Shown: positions 27,498-36,186 of the stretch, one piece after another
How the letters are laid out: each line of letters begins with the position of its first letter
How positions within the stretch are numbered: position 1 is the stretch's first letter
NCBI RefSeq assembly: GCF_017875955.1
Contig: NZ_JAGINK010000001.1
Span: forward strand, 4,370,501-4,434,500
Origin: Pseudomonas sp. BP8
GTDB taxonomy: Bacteria > Pseudomonadota > Gammaproteobacteria > Pseudomonadales > Pseudomonadaceae
Direction of reading: 5' to 3'
DNA: 64,000 nt
Notes under the pieces: generated by a model
Database searches by the model: none
What the model was told of the DNA's origin: nothing
What the model saw: the letters and a program-made list of their open reading frames with translations, nothing else
Program-made: the position numbers and the translations under genes

Positions 27498-27710
27498 ATG
27501 TCCAATCGCCAAACCGGTACCGTCAAGTGGTTCAACGATGAAAAAGGCTTCGGCTTCATCACTCCTCAAGGCGGCGGCGACGACCTGTTCGTACACTTCA
27601 AAGCCATCGAATCCGACGGCTTCAAGAGCCTGAAAGAAGGTCAGACTGTTTCCTTCGTCGCCGAGCGCGGCCAGAAGGGTATGCAGGCTGCACAGGTTCG
27701 TCCGGAGTAA
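27498..27710 (+). CDS. Cold-shock domain protein (CspA family)
   Basis: This 70-residue single cold-shock domain carries GTVKWFNDEKGFGFI with RNP1 and DLFVHFKAI with RNP2, and ends AAQVRPE. It binds single-stranded nucleic acid and would act as an RNA chaperone. The ATG at 27498 gives the standard N-terminus MSNRQTGTVKWF. A strong terminator follows within 13 bp, so it is monocistronic. The paralogue cannot be named from sequence alone. Confidence 0.97.
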   Translation: MSNRQTGTVKWFNDEKGFGFITPQGGGDDLFVHFKAIESDGFKSLKEGQTVSFVAERGQKGMQAAQVRPE

Positions 27711-27722
27711 TTCGGATAGTCT

Positions 27723-27753
27723 AAAAAAACCCGCCCTTGTGGCGGGTTTTTTT
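27723..27753 (+). terminator. terminator of the cold-shock gene
   Basis: AAAAAACCCGCC-CTTGT-GGCGGGTTTTTTT: GC-rich stem, A-run before and T-run after, so it can work in both directions. Confidence 0.93.
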
Positions 27754-27786
27754 ATGCCTGGGATTTGGCTTTTGTGGTGACTGGGA

Positions 27787-27967
27787 GGGCCTCTTCGCGG
27801 GGCAAGCCCGCTCCTACAGGGGTTGCGTAACCCCGTAGGGATTGCGGTGATCCTGCAGGTATTGCGGTAATCCCGCAGGGATTGCGGTGATCCTGCAGGG
27901 ATTGCGTTGATCTGCAGGAATTGCGGTGATCCTGTAGGAGCGGGCTTGCCCCGCGAAGAGGCCGGCC
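27787..27967. repeat. REP pair (REPIN-like) enclosing a tandem repeat
   Basis: Two P. putida-type REP sequences in opposite orientation (27787-27820 and 27931-27967, core GCGGGCTTGCCCCGCGAAG) face each other around a 118-bp tandem repeat. Confidence 0.9.
27821..27938. repeat. six-unit 20-bp tandem repeat
   Basis: Units of about 20 bp with consensus GATTGCGGTGATCCTGCAGG follow each other without gaps. The first unit is diverged, the fifth is 1 bp shorter, and the last runs into the right REP sequence. Confidence 0.9.
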
Positions 27968-27995
27968 CTGACACCCACCCTCCCCAATCAACTGC

Positions 27996-28319
27996 TCAAC
28001 CGCAGTTGACGCGAACCACCTTGCCCTGTTCGTCAACATTCAGGTTCAAACGCTCGGAGCGATACTCCAGGGTCACCACATCATGCGGGGTAAGGATGCG
28101 CGCCATCTGCGACCCACTGGCTGTGCGCGCCTGCTCGAGCAGCGCCGGAGTGCCCGGCTTGCCCACCGCAAAATCAGCACCGCTGGCCTGGCAACGGCCA
28201 TCATTATCAGCCGACGCAGCCGGGGCACTGCTGCCACCGCCCGAAGAACCGCCAGTGCTGCAACCTGTCAGGACTACAGCCACCAGCAGGGTTGCCAGGG
28301 AAGCACGGGTACGGAACAT
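27996..28319 (-). CDS. lipoprotein, I78-family peptidase inhibitor-like
   Basis: This 107-residue protein has a lipobox (VVLTGCS, Cys at about 20), a Gly/Ser linker, and a C-terminal domain running from CQASGADFAVGKPGTPALLE to DEQGKVVRVNCG. It resembles the I78 family of protease inhibitors (potato-inhibitor-I-like fold), with a conserved cysteine at each end. It would sit in the periplasm or outer membrane and may protect against stray proteases. The ATG is at 28319, with GGAGG upstream. Confidence 0.75.
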   Translation of the reverse strand: MFRTRASLATLLVAVVLTGCSTGGSSGGGSSAPAASADNDGRCQASGADFAVGKPGTPALLEQARTASGSQMARILTPHDVVTLEYRSERLNLNVDEQGKVVRVNCG

Positions 28320-28606
28320 GAATCCTCCTAATCATCATGGGAACTGCTTAATGCGACAGTTCCACGCAATATTCGTTGCAAAACCGTCCGAGTCTGCCTG
28401 AATCAACCACTTGAAGCGAATCGGCAATCGTGACCGGATTTTGCATCGCACCGATAGTTTGCCGTGACGGGCCTGTTATGCCTAAGTCGCAGGGCTCTTG
28501 ACGCGCAGGCATGATTTACTGCAATAAGTGGAGCGCACTATGCCTCCCTACGAATACCAGGGTCAGGTGTTCGCCTCACAAGCCCGAGCCGTAACGAGAA
28601 TTCTCC

Positions 28607-28819
28607 ATGAGCAGCCACACCATCGATGCCGATATCAAGGTCAAATGGGCCGAAGGCCAGAGCGCGTACAGCCCTGGCACACCAGAGGAGTTGCTGCTGA
28701 TTGCGGTCGACCTGCTGGTGCGCGACCGCGGCAGCGAGGCGACGCGCAGCTTTATCGAGCAGGTGCTCGAGCGCTACGCGCCGCAGGCGGCTATTGCAAT
28801 CGAGCCAAGCGCTCGCTGA
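28607..28819 (+). CDS. conserved hypothetical small protein
   Basis: This 70-residue cytoplasmic protein starts MSSHTIDADIKVKWAEGQSA. It is acidic, with no signal or motif, and ends in a helical segment (ATRSFIEQVLERYAPQ). The 3' end overlaps the convergent nucleoside hydrolase stop by 29 bp. A gene of this size at this place is familiar from P. putida relatives; the function is unknown. Confidence 0.7.
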   Translation: MSSHTIDADIKVKWAEGQSAYSPGTPEELLLIAVDLLVRDRGSEATRSFIEQVLERYAPQAAIAIEPSAR

Positions 28820-29798
28820 GCAGGTCGAACAAGCCCTGGGCATTACCCTCATTGATCCACAGCACATTGGCCGGCTGCTTGAGCACGCCGTACCAGTCGG
28901 CGAGGGTCTGGCCAAAGCTTGGGCCTTCGCGGCTGTCGATGCTGATGTGCACCTGGCGGCCGCTGAACAGCTCAGGCTTGAGCAGGTAGGCGATGACGCT
29001 GGCGTCGTGCACCGGGCCTCCAGGCATGCCGTACAGGTCCATGTCGTGCTTGATGTAAGCGTTGAGAATATCCACCACTTGCTTGCTGGCGCGGTTGTTG
29101 ACGGCGGCCAGCTGCTGCAAGCGAGCGTCGCTGGTCAGCAGCTTGTGGGTAACGTCGAGCGGTAGATAGGTGAGTTTTACACCGCTGGCCAGGACCACTT
29201 CGGCGGCGTGTGGGTCGGCGTACAGGTTGAACTCGGCGGCCGGGGTGATATTGCCGCCGTTGAAGTGGGCGCCGCCCATGACCACCACTTCCTTGATGCC
29301 TTGGCTGATGCCCGGCTGCTGGATCAGCGCCAGCGCCAGGTTGGTCTGTGGGCCGAGCATGGCGATGGTGATGCTGTGGGGTTCAGCAGTGGCCAGGGTG
29401 TCGATCAGGTACTGGACTGCATTGCCTTGAGCCAGCGGTTGCTTCGGTTCGTGGACGGCGACGCCGGTGAGGCCTTCTTCACCGTGCACCTCGGCGGCGT
29501 AGATCGGTGCGCGCACCAGCGGCCGGCCGGCGCCGGCGTACACCGGGATATCTTCGCGGCCAGCCCATTCGCGCGCCAGGCGGGCGTTGCGCGAGGTCTT
29601 TTCAAGGCGCACGTTGCCGGCGACTGTAGTGATGGCGCGGATGTTCAGTTCGTTGGGTGAGGCCATGGCCAGGAACAGCGCCACCAGGTCATCGGCGCCG
29701 GGGTCGGTGTCGATGATCAGGTCGCGCGGGGCGGCCTGCAGGGCGCTAGTGGCGATGGCGGACATGAGGATGACTCCTTGAAGCAGACGTTTGAGCAT
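28791..29798 (-). CDS. periplasmic nucleoside hydrolase (IunH family)
   Basis: This 335-residue protein starts with a signal peptide (MLKRLLQGVILMSAIATSAL). The calcium and ribose site DTDPGADDLVALFLAM follows directly, the mark of inosine-uridine nucleoside N-ribohydrolases, with VVVMGGAHF and DPHAAEVVL further on. It should cleave nucleosides into base and ribose outside the cytoplasm. It lies on the same strand just beyond rbsD, so released ribose would feed RbsBAC and RbsK. The start at 29942 is rejected because it would put a REP sequence in the coding region. Confidence 0.93.
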   Translation of the reverse strand: MLKRLLQGVILMSAIATSALQAAPRDLIIDTDPGADDLVALFLAMASPNELNIRAITTVAGNVRLEKTSRNARLAREWAGREDIPVYAGAGRPLVRAPIYAAEVHGEEGLTGVAVHEPKQPLAQGNAVQYLIDTLATAEPHSITIAMLGPQTNLALALIQQPGISQGIKEVVVMGGAHFNGGNITPAAEFNLYADPHAAEVVLASGVKLTYLPLDVTHKLLTSDARLQQLAAVNNRASKQVVDILNAYIKHDMDLYGMPGGPVHDASVIAYLLKPELFSGRQVHISIDSREGPSFGQTLADWYGVLKQPANVLWINEGNAQGLFDLLSERLARLQ

Positions 29799-29848
29799 GG
29801 GGGCACTCCTGTGCCTTGTTAGAAAAGTAGAATCAAGCCCTCCTCCGT

Positions 29849-29958
29849 CCCTGTAGGAGCGGGCTTGCCCCGCGAAGAGGCCGGCCCAGGCAATGATGAA
29901 TGATGGTGGATGGCACCGGCTTCGCCGGTGTTCGCGGGACAAGCCCGCTCCTACAGGG
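29849..29958. repeat. inverted REP pair (REPIN)
   Basis: CCTGTAGGAGCGGGCTTG at the left and its inverse at the right frame a short centre containing a second hairpin (CACCGGCTTCGCCGGTG). It separates the nucleoside hydrolase from rbsD. Confidence 0.9.
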
Positions 29959-29979
29959 TTGCGGGGATGCTGGACGGGG

Positions 29980-30384
29980 TCAGAAGGTGACGCCAGCGAT
30001 CAGCGCGATATTGCTGTAGGGCTGGCACTCTCCGGTGCGTACGATGACTTTTGCCTGTCGGCTTAATACCTTGAACTCGCTGTGCGGCAGCCGCTCGCGG
30101 GTACCGAGCAGGCTCTGGTCAAACAACGCTTCGACCTCGGCCAGCCCTGGCGGTACTACCTGGAATATTTCTTCAGCCAACACATGCCGCTCAACCTGCA
30201 TCTCGCTGACCACCACCCGCAACACGCTGGCGAAATCCGGCAAGCCTGGCGTCACTGCCAGGTCTATCAGCTCAACCCCCGCCGGCACGGGCAGCCCGGC
30301 ATCGCCGATCAGCAGGATATCGCCGTGACCCAGCCCGGCAATCGTGCGCGACAGAGCGATATTCAACAACGCTGTCTTCTTCAC
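29980..30384 (-). CDS. rbsD: D-ribose pyranase
   Basis: This 134-residue protein starts MKKTALLNIALSRTIAGLGH and has GDILLIGDAGLPVPAGVELI. RbsD converts beta-D-ribopyranose into the furanose form used by ribokinase. The conserved start histidine (GHGD) and C-terminal YSNIALIAGVTF are present. ATGA overlap with the rbsK stop shows coupling. Confidence 0.97.
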   Translation of the reverse strand: MKKTALLNIALSRTIAGLGHGDILLIGDAGLPVPAGVELIDLAVTPGLPDFASVLRVVVSEMQVERHVLAEEIFQVVPPGLAEVEALFDQSLLGTRERLPHSEFKVLSRQAKVIVRTGECQPYSNIALIAGVTF

Positions 30385-31289
30385 GACTGCAACTCCGCCA
30401 GATAAGGAATCGAAGGCTGCGCGCCAGCACGCGTCACCGACAGCGCGGCAGCTCGCTGACCAAAAGCAATCGCCTCAGCCTCGCCCAACCCACGCGACAG
30501 CGCTGCGGCAAAGCCGCCAATAAAGGTGTCACCGGCCGCGGTGGTGTCCAGCGGTTTGACCTGCGGCGCGAGGAAGTGCTGACTGCCCTGCGCACTGACA
30601 AACAACGCCCCTTGCGCCCCCAAGGTGACGATCACCTTGCTCACACCAAAGGCAAGCAACTGCTCAGCCGCACGCAGCGCACTGGCCTGATCAGTCACCG
30701 GAAGGCCGGTCAGGGCTTCCGCTTCACTTTCATTGGGAGTCAGGTAGTCGATATGGGCAAACCACTCAGCGGGCAACGGGCCGGTGGCCGGTGCCGGGTT
30801 GAGAATCACGGTCTTGCCCAGCTCGCGGGCGCGGGCCAGGGTCCAGGCGACGGTAGGCAGCGGCACTTCCAGCTGGCAGATGACGATGTCTGCGGCCTGC
30901 AATAACGCATCGAAGCGCTCGACCGACTGCGCCGTCAGCAATCCATTGCCACCAGGGATAATCACGATGGCGTTCTGGCTCGCTGCATCCACCACAATCA
31001 GGGCGACACCGCTGGACACGCCTTCGCACACGCTGACCGCCTGGCAATCGACTCCCTCGACCTGCAACGCCTGGCGCAACTGCTGGCCATAAGCATCATC
31101 ACCGACGTTACCGATCATCGCCACGCTTGCGCCCAAGCGCGCCACCGCCACTGCCTGGTTGGCACCCTTGCCCCCCGGCACGGTGAAAAAGCTGTCGCCG
31201 GCGAGCGTCTCACCACCCCGCGGCAAGCGCTGCGCGCGGGCGACGAGGTCCATGTTGAGGCTGCCGACCACTACGACCTTGGCATGCAT
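30381..31289 (-). CDS. rbsK: Ribokinase
   Basis: This 302-residue PfkB-family kinase has the N-terminal GSLNMDLVARAQRLPRGGET, GGKGANQAVAVARLGA, and the C-terminal catalytic signature DTTAAGDTFIGGFAAALSRG with the active aspartate. It phosphorylates ribose to ribose-5-phosphate. It lies between rbsR (9 bp gap) and rbsD (overlap). Confidence 0.97.
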   Translation of the reverse strand: MHAKVVVVGSLNMDLVARAQRLPRGGETLAGDSFFTVPGGKGANQAVAVARLGASVAMIGNVGDDAYGQQLRQALQVEGVDCQAVSVCEGVSSGVALIVVDAASQNAIVIIPGGNGLLTAQSVERFDALLQAADIVICQLEVPLPTVAWTLARARELGKTVILNPAPATGPLPAEWFAHIDYLTPNESEAEALTGLPVTDQASALRAAEQLLAFGVSKVIVTLGAQGALFVSAQGSQHFLAPQVKPLDTTAAGDTFIGGFAAALSRGLGEAEAIAFGQRAAALSVTRAGAQPSIPYLAELQS

Positions 31290-31298
31290 GGGAATTCC

Positions 31299-32327
31299 TT
31301 AGCGGTAATCATTGAACAAGTCTGGGCGCGGCCCGGTGGATTCGCGCATGACAATGCGCGGGGCGACGATGCGCTGCTCGGCCGCGACCGCCTCCTGCCG
31401 GGGCTGGGCGATGCGCGACAGCAGCAGCTCAGCGGCGCTTTCGCCCAGCTCGCGGATCGACTGGCCGACGGTGGTCAGTGGCGGGTAGACGTAACGGCTC
31501 AGCTCGATATCGTCAAAACCGATCACCGACAGCTCGCCAGGCACGCTGATATTGCGCTCGGCGGCGGCGCGCAATACGCCGAAGCCGATCATGTCGTTGC
31601 CGGCAAAAATCGCCGTGGGGCGCGAGCCGTCGAGCAGCTGTGCTGCGGCAGCATGGCCACCGGGGCTGGTGAAGTCACAGTGCAGCACGCGGTTGTCGAC
31701 GATGGTGGCGCCCGCTTCGGCCATCGCTCGGCGATAGCCGGTGAGGCGCAGTTGCGTAACGCCGGTGTCGGCCGGGCCGCCGATGTAGGCGATGTCGCGA
31801 TGGCCCAACTCCAGCAAGTGCTGGGTGGCGAGGTAGGCGCCCTGTTCGTGGTCAATGCGCACGATATCGGCGTTAACCCCCTCAAGGGCGCGGTCGACGA
31901 TGACCATCGGCGTCCGTACGCAGGCCAGGCTTTGCAGCAGGTCGCTGTCTTCGCCCACCGAGGCGACCACCAGGCCGTCGATGCGCTTTTCCAGCAGCAC
32001 CCGCAGGTAGCTGCGCTGCTTTTGCGGGTTGTCATCGGAGTTGCACAGGATCACGCAGTAGCCGTTGCGCTCGCAACCGTCCTCGATGCCACGGGCCAGC
32101 TCGGCAAAGTACGGGTTGACGCTGTTGGGCACCAGCAAGCCGATGGTCGCCGTGCTGCGCGCCTTGAGCGAGCGGGCCACGGCGCTGGGCACGTAGTCGA
32201 GCTCGATGATGGCAGCCTCGACCTTGAGCCGTACCTGCTCGCTGACCGGGCGGGTCTTGTTCAGTACATGCGACACGGTGGTGTAGGAAATACCCGCCAA
32301 TGCCGCGACATCTTTGATGGTTGCCAT
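31299..32327 (-). CDS. rbsR: Ribose operon repressor RbsR (LacI family)
   Basis: This 342-residue protein starts with the LacI helix-turn-helix and hinge (MATIKDVAALAGISYTTVSH, then a hinge near ARSLKARSTATIGLLVP). A periplasmic-binding-like ligand domain follows. The upstream in-frame start at 32435 lies inside rbsC and is rejected. It starts 4 bp after the rbsC stop. The palindrome CGCAAACGTTTGCG at the rbsB promoter is the likely operator; ribose is the probable inducer. Confidence 0.93.
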   Translation of the reverse strand: MATIKDVAALAGISYTTVSHVLNKTRPVSEQVRLKVEAAIIELDYVPSAVARSLKARSTATIGLLVPNSVNPYFAELARGIEDGCERNGYCVILCNSDDNPQKQRSYLRVLLEKRIDGLVVASVGEDSDLLQSLACVRTPMVIVDRALEGVNADIVRIDHEQGAYLATQHLLELGHRDIAYIGGPADTGVTQLRLTGYRRAMAEAGATIVDNRVLHCDFTSPGGHAAAAQLLDGSRPTAIFAGNDMIGFGVLRAAAERNISVPGELSVIGFDDIELSRYVYPPLTTVGQSIRELGESAAELLLSRIAQPRQEAVAAEQRIVAPRIVMRESTGPRPDLFNDYR

Positions 32328-32331
32328 GGTT

Positions 32332-33315
32332 TCAGTTCCGCCGGCTCGCGCGCCGGCTGCGATAAGTGTCGAGCACCACGGCGACGACGATGACCGCCCC
32401 GGTGATGATGCGTTTGGTCGGTTCCGAAGCGCCAATCTGCGCCAGGCCGGCAGCGAGCACAGAGATGATCAGCACGCCAAAGAAGGTACTGATGACCGAA
32501 CCGCGCCCGCCCATCAGGCTGGTGCCGCCGATCACCACGGCGGCGATCACCTGCAGCTCGAGGCCGGAGCCCGCATTGGGGTCGGCCGCCTCCAGGCGCG
32601 AGATCTGGAACAACGCGGCCAGCCCGGCGAGCAGGCCCATCAGGGTGAACACCAGGATCTTGTACGGACGCGGGTCGATACCGGCCAGGCGCACGGCTTC
32701 TTCATTGGTGCCGATGCCGATCAGGTAGCGGCCGAACACGGTGCGGGTCAGCACCAGTTGCGCAACGATGATCACCAGCAAGGCAATGATGAACGCCGGT
32801 GAAATGCCGTAGGCAATCGGGTTGGAGAACCAGGCGTAGGCATCGCCGATGTAGGCGGTACGCGAGTCGGTGAACTGGTAGGCCAGGCCGCGCGCCATCT
32901 CCAGCACGCCGAGCGAGACGATGAACGATGGAATGCGCCAGGCGACGGTGATGCTGCCGGTGATACTCCCTGCCAAGGCTGCTACGGCCATGCCCAGCAA
33001 GGCTGCCGGCAGTACGCTCCAGCCCCAGCCGAGAATGGCCACGCTGACCGCCGACGCGGCCAGGGCCAGCACCGAGCCGACCGATAGGTCGATGCCACCG
33101 ATGATCAGGATAAAGGTCATGCCCACCGCCAGCACCATCAGGTCGGGGATCTGGTTGGCCAGGGTGCTGAAGGTCGCGTAGGAGAGAAAGTGGCTGCTGA
33201 GCAACGAGAACAGCACGATCATCGCCAGCAAGGCGCCGGCCAGGCCGAGGTAGGTACCCAGGCCAAGGTAGCTGCCGCCGCGGCGCACGGGTGTTTCGAG
33301 AGGGGTGGTCTTCAT
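32332..33315 (-). CDS. rbsC: Ribose ABC transporter permease
   Basis: This 327-residue inner membrane protein has about eight to ten hydrophobic segments and the BPD_transp_2 family region (DLSVGSVLALAASAVSVAIL). The C-terminal loop contains NAGSGLELQVIAAVVIGGTS. Its ATG overlaps the rbsA stop (ATGA). Confidence 0.96.
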   Translation of the reverse strand: MKTTPLETPVRRGGSYLGLGTYLGLAGALLAMIVLFSLLSSHFLSYATFSTLANQIPDLMVLAVGMTFILIIGGIDLSVGSVLALAASAVSVAILGWGWSVLPAALLGMAVAALAGSITGSITVAWRIPSFIVSLGVLEMARGLAYQFTDSRTAYIGDAYAWFSNPIAYGISPAFIIALLVIIVAQLVLTRTVFGRYLIGIGTNEEAVRLAGIDPRPYKILVFTLMGLLAGLAALFQISRLEAADPNAGSGLELQVIAAVVIGGTSLMGGRGSVISTFFGVLIISVLAAGLAQIGASEPTKRIITGAVIVVAVVLDTYRSRRASRRN

Positions 33316-34865
33316 GCATCCGTCCTGGGAGCTGCGTCGTGCAGCAATGCGTCACGTTTCTGGTAGCCGGCGAAGGCAGCGGCGAGCAATTGGTCCTGGC
33401 TCCAGGCGTCTCGCTCGAAGGTGTCGATCAGGCGACCAGCAGAGAGCACGGCGATGCGGTCGCAGATCAGCATCAACTCGCGCAGGTCGCTCGACACCAC
33501 CACCAACGCCTTGCCCTGGCGCGCCAGCTCGGCGAGCAGGCCATAGATGTCGAACTTGGCGCCAACGTCGATGCCGCGGGTGGGCTCGTCGAACAGCAGC
33601 ACCTGGCAGTCGCGCTCGAGCCAGCGGCCGATCACTACTTTCTGCTGGTTACCGCCGGACAGCTCGCCGACCGCTTGGGCGGGGCTCGCGCTGCGGATGC
33701 GCATGGCGTTGATCTGGCGCTCGGCGAGGGCTTTTTCGGCGGCGGCGTCGAGCACGCCGACCCGGGACACGGCGGCCAGATTGCCCAGGGCGATATTGGC
33801 ACTGATCGATTGCGTCAGCAGCAGGCCTTCGCCCTTGCGGTCCTCGGTGATCAGGGCGATGCCAGCACGCACGGCGGCCTTGGGCGAGTCGATGGTCACC
33901 GCCACTGGCGGCTGGCCGAGGGCAATGCTGCCGCTGTCGGCACGGTCGGCGCCGTAGATCAGGCGCAGTAGCTCGGTACGGCCAGCACCGATCAGGCCGG
34001 AGATACCAAAGATCTCCCCTGCCCTCACTTCAAACGAAATCTCGCGAACCTTGTCGCCGCGGCTGAGCTTGTCGACCTTGAGCAGTGGTCCGCCGATTTC
34101 GCGGCGCCCCAGGTCGATATGCTCACCCAGCTCCCGGCCGACCATGAGGTTGACCAGTTGCGCGCTGTTGTAGCGCTGAATGGGCTCGGCGCAGACCAGC
34201 TTGCCATCGCGCAATACGGCGATGCGTTGGGCAACACGCTGCAGCTCTTCGAGACGATGGGAGATGTAGACAATGGCCACGCCACGCTGGCGCAGCCGCT
34301 CGATCTGGGTAAACAGCAGCTCCACCTCACGGGCGGTGAGCATTGCCGTGGGCTCATCGAAGATCAGCACCCGGCAGTCGCCGATCAGGTTGCGGGCGAT
34401 TTCGACCATCTGCTGATGGCCGATACCGAGTTCGCCGACCGGCGTATCCGGGTCGATCGCGTCGAGGCCGACCTGCGCCATCGCTGCCATTGCCAACTGG
34501 CGCAGGCGCTTGTGGTTGATCCAGCCAAAGCGGCTGGGCAGGTTGTCGAGGAACAGGTTCTCGGCGACGGTCAGGGTCGGCAGCAGGTTCAGCTCCTGCA
34601 TGACCATGCGCACGCCGAGCCGCTCGGCCTCGCTGCGATTGCCCGGGGCGTAGGCCTGACCGAGGTAGGTCATATGACCGGTGGTGGCAATCTCGAGGCC
34701 GCTGATCAGCTTGGACAAGGTGCTTTTGCCAGCACCGTTCTCGCCGGTCAGGGCCAGCACTTCACCGGCGTGCAGGCTCAGGCTGACATCGCCCAGCACC
34801 GGCTGGGCGTAGGTCTTGCCCAGCCCGCTGACGGCGAGCACGGTGGTATTGGCCGATGCGGACAT
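33312..34865 (-). CDS. rbsA: Ribose ABC transporter ATP-binding protein
   Basis: This 517-residue protein has two fused ATPase domains. The first has GENGAGKSTLSKLISG, and a degenerate signature and Walker B (VLIFDEPTAML) follow. The second has a degenerate P-loop (GLIGAGRTELLRLIYG), LSGGNQQKVVIGRWL and VLLFDEPTRGID. This is the standard RbsA/MglA layout for sugar import. It starts 21 bp after rbsB. Confidence 0.96.
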   Translation of the reverse strand: MSASANTTVLAVSGLGKTYAQPVLGDVSLSLHAGEVLALTGENGAGKSTLSKLISGLEIATTGHMTYLGQAYAPGNRSEAERLGVRMVMQELNLLPTLTVAENLFLDNLPSRFGWINHKRLRQLAMAAMAQVGLDAIDPDTPVGELGIGHQQMVEIARNLIGDCRVLIFDEPTAMLTAREVELLFTQIERLRQRGVAIVYISHRLEELQRVAQRIAVLRDGKLVCAEPIQRYNSAQLVNLMVGRELGEHIDLGRREIGGPLLKVDKLSRGDKVREISFEVRAGEIFGISGLIGAGRTELLRLIYGADRADSGSIALGQPPVAVTIDSPKAAVRAGIALITEDRKGEGLLLTQSISANIALGNLAAVSRVGVLDAAAEKALAERQINAMRIRSASPAQAVGELSGGNQQKVVIGRWLERDCQVLLFDEPTRGIDVGAKFDIYGLLAELARQGKALVVVSSDLRELMLICDRIAVLSAGRLIDTFERDAWSQDQLLAAAFAGYQKRDALLHDAAPRTDA

Positions 34866-34886
34866 GGCCGGTTCTCCTGCGCAGGC

Positions 34887-35840
34887 TTAAGGCTTGGTGA
34901 TCAATTCGACCGGGGTCTGGATGACGTTGTCGGCATCGACGTCGGTCTTTTCGCCCTTGATCATCTGCAGCGCCGCCTGAATGCCATACACCGCCTGCTT
35001 CTTGGCGTCCTGGTCGAGGCTGGCGAGCACCCGGCCATCCTTGAGCATCGGTTTGATGGCATTGATGTTGTCGTAGCCCACTACCTGTACCTGGCCGGTC
35101 TTGCCGGCGGCGCGCACGGCCGATACCGCACCGAGGGCCATGCTGTCGTTGCCGGCCAGCAGCGCCTTGAGCTCGGGGTATTCGTTGAGCATGGCGGCGG
35201 CCACGGCATTGCCTTTGTCGATTTCCCAGTTGCCTGACTGCACCGAGACGACCTTCATCTGCGCAGCGTCCATCGCGTCCTTGAAGCCGGCGGTGCGTTG
35301 CTGGGCGTTGGTCGTGGTCGGCACGCCTTCGATAATGCCGACCTGATCACCGGCCTTGAGCTTTTCCTTGGCCAGGTAGTCGCCGACCAGGCGTGCGCCC
35401 TTGCGGTTGTCAGGGCCGACGAAGGGCACGCTGAGGTTCTTGCTCTTGAGCACGTCGGGGTCGAGGCGGTTGTCGATGTTGACCACGGTGATGCCGGCGT
35501 CCATGGCCTTCTTGATCACCGGCACCAGCGCCTTGGAGTCGGCTGGGGCGATGACCAGGGCGTTGGCGCCGGTGGCGATCATCTGCTCGACGATCTTGAT
35601 CTGGTTGCTGGTGTCGGACTCGTCCTTGATGCCGTTGGCCACCAGGTCGAAGTCGGCGGCGTGCTGCTTCTGGTAGTCCTTGGCGCCGTCTTCCATGGTG
35701 CGGAAGAATTCATTGGCGAGGGATTTCATCACCAGGGCGACCTTGGGTTTTTCTTCGGCGTGGGCAGCGAGGGGCAGAGCAAAACAAAGCGTGGAGGCGA
35801 CAGCGAGGGTCAGCAGACGACCGGGGAACGGCAGTTTCAT
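34887..35840 (-). CDS. rbsB: Periplasmic ribose-binding protein
   Basis: This 317-residue protein has a signal peptide (LLTLAVASTLCFALPLAAHA) and the sugar-binding fold: VALVMKSLANEFFRTMEDGA, ALVIAPADSKALVP and GYDNINAIKPMLKDG. It is the first gene of rbsBACRKD and captures ribose for RbsAC. Confidence 0.96.
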   Translation of the reverse strand: MKLPFPGRLLTLAVASTLCFALPLAAHAEEKPKVALVMKSLANEFFRTMEDGAKDYQKQHAADFDLVANGIKDESDTSNQIKIVEQMIATGANALVIAPADSKALVPVIKKAMDAGITVVNIDNRLDPDVLKSKNLSVPFVGPDNRKGARLVGDYLAKEKLKAGDQVGIIEGVPTTTNAQQRTAGFKDAMDAAQMKVVSVQSGNWEIDKGNAVAAAMLNEYPELKALLAGNDSMALGAVSAVRAAGKTGQVQVVGYDNINAIKPMLKDGRVLASLDQDAKKQAVYGIQAALQMIKGEKTDVDADNVIQTPVELITKP

Positions 35841-35875
35841 TGATATGACTCCGAATCTTGTGTTTTTTATCGGAT

Positions 35876-35925
35876 CGCAAACGTTTGCGTTGACCTACTA
35901 TGGAAACAAGGCTTGGCTTTGTCAA
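35876..35925 (-). promoter_or_regulatory. rbs promoter with RbsR-type operator
   Basis: On the minus strand TTGACA (35925-35920) is followed after 17 nt by CATAGT (35902-35897) as -35 and -10. The perfect 14-bp palindrome CGCAAACGTTTGCG (35889-35876) then falls over the expected transcription start. LacI-family regulators bind such CG-centred palindromes, so repression by RbsR is inferred. Confidence 0.8.
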
Positions 35926-36186
35926 ATCTCTTCCCAGGAGAAAATCGCCCAGCCATGCGCCAAGGGATTATCCGGATAAATTTCCGGAAAACCGAACATC
36001 TTTACCTAGGCTTGTTCGGGCAACCGAATGAATCGCGCCTGCTACGCCTCCATTCGCTTACCAGCCCGCCCCACAGGCGCCGCATCTTCCGCAGCAACGG
36101 GGCTAAAACCCGCGCTTGGTACGAAACCTGCCTATGCAGTTGCGCGACTAAAAAATCTCACCAGGATGATCGAGACAACAATAATG

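Noticed and set aside
27821..27938. CRISPR-like array
   Set aside because: The 20-bp units follow each other without unique spacers, and no cas gene is in the window; it is a simple tandem repeat.
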